From Ipomoea triloba (lineage: Eukaryota > Streptophyta > Magnoliopsida > Solanales > Convolvulaceae): a DNA stretch of 64,000 nucleotides. Shown piece by piece: positions 60,166 to 64,000 of this stretch (positions within the stretch are counted from its first letter, which is position 1; the number at the start of each line of letters is the position of its first letter). The DNA lies in NCBI RefSeq assembly GCF_003576645.1, contig NC_044929.1, positions 3,198,184-3,262,183 on the forward strand, written 5' to 3'. The translations under genes and the position numbers were made by a program. Below the pieces are notes generated by a model. That model was given only the letters and a program-made list of their open reading frames with translations, did no database searches and was not told the origin of the DNA.

Positions 60166-60167
<2 letters not shown>

Positions 60168-60250
<83 letters not shown>
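60168..60250. repeat. Palindromic AAT/ATT microsatellite
   Basis: About 14 AAT units run directly into about 13 ATT units, forming an approximately 80-bp near-perfect hairpin. Confidence 0.95.
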
Positions 60251-60251
<1 letters not shown>

Positions 60252-61176
60252 ATTTAGCTTTAAGTTTATTTACCTACAGTTCACATATTATAAATTTAAA
60301 ATAAAATTAGAATTACTACATTTATAATTAAGTAATTATGTACATATAATTAACAAATTATGTACCTACAATTAACAGATTATATGGCTACTAAAAAGGC
60401 GACCAAACGAAAGGAAAACAAAGAAAGAAAAACCTATACACTAATTTAGACAAAACAACATCGCGTTAGATCATAATCTACAATGCAAAATAAATTCTGG
60501 TCCATGATATAATTTGTGCAATTGAGAGCTAAGTAGGAAATGGAACCATCATTATTGTATGGACTATACTATCAAATATATACATTCAGTATAAAAATAA
60601 TTTACTTTTAGTATATTAAAAATGTACATTGTATTCAAGAGATATACATTATTTGTGTACTGTACATTCAATACACAAATAATGTACATTTAATATATTA
60701 AAAATGTATTTTTTTGCTATGATCCACGCAATAATTTGGTAAAATGGAATGCTCAACCCACGAAGTTGACGCAATCAATCAAACTAGCCATTAAAATAAA
60801 CCAAATATAACTAAAAAGATAGTATTCCTCCAATATCCCATTTGAATAATCATTATGTTACAATGAATTAATGGACCAATACAATGCCATAAAGAAACTA
60901 CTACTTCTTCCACTAAAAGTTAAAATAAAATAAACTCTAACAACAAAGGGGCATGGAGACCTAGGACAACAAACTCCACATCATCTACTAAAAAAAAAGA
61001 TACGATAATCCTTAGATCCTTTCGTTTGCCACTTAACCATATATTGTAACGTGCTCTTAGTGCCCGACATAATTACTATTCAAACCATTGAGACTTTCTC
61101 CATTCAGAATAATTGTTATATTTACTTTTATGGATAGTAGGAAAAAATAACTTTTCTAAAACTTTTTTATTCTTGC

Positions 61177-61218
<42 letters not shown>

Positions 61219-62045
61219 TTGCCTCTAAAAATTAGTACTGGTTCTCCCACTTAATGGGATCGCTGAGTCACCGTGATTTACTCATCCACAATCCTGCCTA
61301 ACAAGAGTATGAAGGCTCATCCTCTTCATTTAAGGAACACCCAAAACATCATCAAAATCATATAAAGTAGTCTGCAACTTGATTATGTTCCCTAAATGTG
61401 GTATTATATTAGTCTTAAATAGGAGATAATAGTCATTAATGCACTTTATCATTAGATGTTGATATGAGAGTAGATAAGATTATCCTTTAAGGTGGATCCA
61501 AGTATCCAACATACAATTTGCAGATTTTTGAACACTTTTTTGTCATACTAAAAAATAAATAAAAAATAAATAAAAATTCCGGCAGAGTATGCAGTCCATA
61601 CAAGTGAACAATTATTAATTTTTTAAACTGCAATTTGGATTCTTATGAATAATGATGAAGATTTGCTATATCTACTTTGATCCTCAAGAAATATATGACT
61701 GTTTTTTTCACTAACCATGTGGTTAAGTGGCTAACCCTAAAGTGAACTGACAGCCTTCTTGGTGGTGAGTAGTGGAAACACAGCTTTTGTTTGGTTTCTT
61801 TGTATAATGTATTACACCCCCTTTCAAGCCCCATGTTTTGCACGTTTTTCTATGACATCTTCTCCATAATCATTAATAATTTTACTACACCACACAAGTA
61901 ATTTTATTTTAGTTCGTACTTTATAGGCTATGACCAACCAGGGGCGCTACTTTGCTAGCAAGAATACGTACTCCTATTTTATTTTATTTCTTAAGGTGGA
62001 AACTTACCATGGTTGTTTTAATGTTAGAGATTGCGTGAGAACCAC
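60251..62045. other. Intergenic DNA, no gene recognised
   Basis: AT-rich. Holds a TA microsatellite (61181-61214) and, at 61243-61285, the 3' words of the SINE family seen at 16.4-16.6 kb (taatgggatcgctgagtcac, gtgatttactc). The minus frame at 61643-61843 has no domain. Confidence 0.5.
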
Positions 62046-62049
62046 TTAG

Positions 62050-62235
62050 GAACAGTGTTGTAAAAGTCTCGTTTAGGCACTGATTAATCGCCGCCTAGGC
62101 GCTAGGCGCCGATTGACTGCCTAGCGTATCACCTTAAATGGTGGTCTAGGCGACCGCCTAGGCCGCCTAACCACCGCCTAGGCCGCTTAGGCGTCGACTA
62201 GACCTCCTAGGCATCGACAAGGTAGCCTAGTTGGC
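62050..62235. repeat. GC-rich dispersed repeat, ctaggcg family
   Basis: Begins gtgttgtaaaagtctcg and is packed with gcctaggc/cgcctagg palindromic words; related to 33225-33470. No coding frame. Confidence 0.6.
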
Positions 62236-63660
62236 CAGTTAACTATTGTTCTTTTTTAATGGGTTATTTCACTTAAAATAACATCGTTTTGAGCGAAATA
62301 ACCCTAAATTGTATAAAATCTAGATATTTTTGAGGTGAATATTTAATATTTTAGTATTAACTATTAAAGTATTATATAATTTATCTTTTGATTATTGATT
62401 TTGAATCATTAGTACTCTCATCGTGATAATATTTTTTTTAAATAACATGAATTTTAAAGTGCAACGAATTATTTGTAGTTTTGTACAAATGTCACAAATT
62501 TTCTTAACGGATGTAGTTTCTAACTTTGCTGAACTGCACTTTATAGTGTTGAAAGCTGCACTTTATATGTGTATAAAGTTTAGCTTTCAAAATAACCCTA
62601 TTTGCAACTAATAGGCTGCTTAGAGCATGGAAGATTGCCACTATAAAACCCCCTTTCTTGCTGTTGTATCCGGAAACAAGCCTAACCAACAGTAGGCAAG
62701 GGGTTTTAACATTATGATTTGTGACTTGGTGCTAGCTAGTATATACACATCATTTAGTCCTCTTAAAAATATAGAAAGTTGATCATTCTATAAATATGTA
62801 TAGAACTTTTCATAGCCGCCTCCACAACAACAAGCCATACCACCTACACTTCGCTAATTATTTGGTGAATGGACCACAAGTGAGCTGGAATTGAGTTGAG
62901 TTGGAAGTGACTCTAATGGAGAGTGGCGAGTTTGAACAATTTGAATATGACAATAATGAAATTGAAATAGTAAGAGTTTTCTAATTATATTTTTTAACCA
63001 CATAATTTTTTTTATATATATAGTATTGGTATATACAAAACTTTTAATTCAAATCTTGTGATTTTTAAAAACAAATGTAATATTTTTTTCGTTTATTTCT
63101 TTGAGATTCAACAAAATGAAGTATTTTTTTTTTATTTAACTACATATAATTATATATTTGATAGTGTAAATTGTTTAATGTTGAATATGATTGATGAGGA
63201 TTTTAATTTCTTAATATATTATACAAATATTTTGTTAGAATAAAATATGATACATAGATATAAAAGTGAACAGCTTAATTATTTTGAACCGCTTCAGAAC
63301 TCTTGTTGTTTATATATGTATATCTCTTGTTGTTTATATATGTATATGATTTCTTGAACGTAATCGAAATAATGATCCACCCATTACTTTAGACTTTTTC
63401 TTTTTTAATGAGAATTTAAACGAGATTGATTAGAGTTGTGGAATTAAAAGAAGTCATTACCAATCCAGCCACTCCAATTAATCTAAAAAACATAGATAAT
63501 TTATGTGAGCTTTCCATCAACAAATCCATAGTAAAAAAAGGCAGGGGAGTAAAAAATAAAGACAATAAAGAGAATGGATAGAGGTTGTGAAGAAGAAAAT
63601 ATGAAAACTATATATATTTATATTTCAAAATGAGCGGGTATAAATTTGACTGTCGACTTG
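62236..63660. other. Intergenic DNA, no gene recognised
   Basis: AT-rich. A short tandem of cttgttgtttatatatgtat occurs at about 63302-63347. Short frames at 62423-62689 and 63058-63243 show no domain. Confidence 0.5.
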
Positions 63661-64000
63661 AAAGTTTAGTTGAAGGGATTTGGAATGTGGCTTGTTCTTC
63701 AATGAAGGGCTTTGTTGGAGGGCCTCCGGTAGTCTTGAATTGGCTTGATCTTCGGTCCACTTTAGCTTAGCTTGAACACTTGAATATTTGATCTCTAATC
63801 CACTCTAGCATGCTTGATCGTCAATCCACTTTAGCTTGATTTCTTAGATATTTGATCTTCAATAAATTTTAACTTGCTTGATTTCTTGGACTTTAGCTTG
63901 ATTTCTTGGATATTTGATCTTCAATTCAGAGCTTCTGTGATCTTTGGAATGAATGAAGGGCTTTATTTATAGCGGACATCCAGAGCTTCTGTGATCTTTG
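63661..64000 (-). mobile_element. Possible LTR edge running off the window
   Basis: Reiterated cttgatcttcaatccacttt-like words (63735-63910) precede a doubled 20-mer, cagagcttctgtgatctttg, at 63926-63945 and 63981-64000. Between them the minus strand reads cgctataaataaagccc, a TATA-like promoter word. This fits the U3 end of a minus-strand LTR, but no element body is inside the window. Confidence 0.3.

Overview
This is a gene-poor, AT-rich stretch of a dicot plant nuclear genome. The signs are an F-box/kelch gene of the plant SKIP11 type with an intron in its 5' leader, Ty1/copia and Ty3/gypsy remnants, LINE and SINE pieces, many miniature inverted-repeat elements (MITEs), and long TA and ATT microsatellites. 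An asterid such as a Convolvulaceae species is only a guess. Essentially one intact gene is present (coding 30825-32267, plus strand). Most short open frames in the window are chance.

Layout. 1-22.8 kb: intergenic DNA with MITEs (about 668-1095, 4753-4976, 13686-14013, 15432-15830, 18698-18965), LTR-retrotransposon relics (7.0-7.45 and 10.5-12.27 kb), a retroposed 736-bp insert (16714-17449), a 5'-truncated LINE (17895-18164) and AT-rich tandem arrays (8.8-9.2, 10.15-10.43, 19.23-19.58, 20.56-21.75 kb). 22.8-27.1 kb: three large units in which a half-MITE, an expanded SINE-like tail and a tRNA-like SINE head alternate, with a perfect 4 x 191 bp array at 25.2-25.97 kb. 27.2-29.4 kb: diverged direct duplications. 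29.4-34.1 kb: the parental F-box/kelch gene and its 3' flank. 34.1-35.2 kb: a TA microsatellite and a Mutator-type MITE with a 9-bp target duplication.

35.5-56.2 kb is the remarkable part. Two further F-box/kelch copies lie tail to tail (plus strand 40.18-41.67; minus strand 44.21-42.74) as arms of an approximately 3-kb imperfect palindrome, with an open Ty1/copia pol fragment in the middle. Both lack the first 110 residues but keep an uninterrupted 366-residue frame if a 389- or 370-bp GT-AG intron, absent from the parent, is removed. That intron sits between 8-bp direct repeats containing AGGT, which suggests an intron created by insertion. An approximately 105-bp piece of the gene's 5' coding region has been fused to the SINE-tail repeat and amplified: five copies on the plus strand left of the centre and eleven on the minus strand right of it, ten of them in an approximately 960-bp satellite (46.4-56.2 kb). 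The far edge of that satellite (56.19-56.49 kb) repeats the parental gene's 3' flank (33.82-34.13 kb), so the complex is bracketed by direct repeats.

56.5-64 kb: a tRNA-derived SINE with an internal 6 x 88 bp array, then AT-rich intergenic DNA with a tandem duplication (59.53-60.02 kb), an AAT/ATT palindrome, a GC-rich dispersed repeat (62.05-62.23 kb) and a probable LTR edge at the end. Scattered through the window are tiny insertions reading (T)TTC plus oligo-A, or the complement, between short direct repeats. They look like extreme 5'-truncated LINE insertions.
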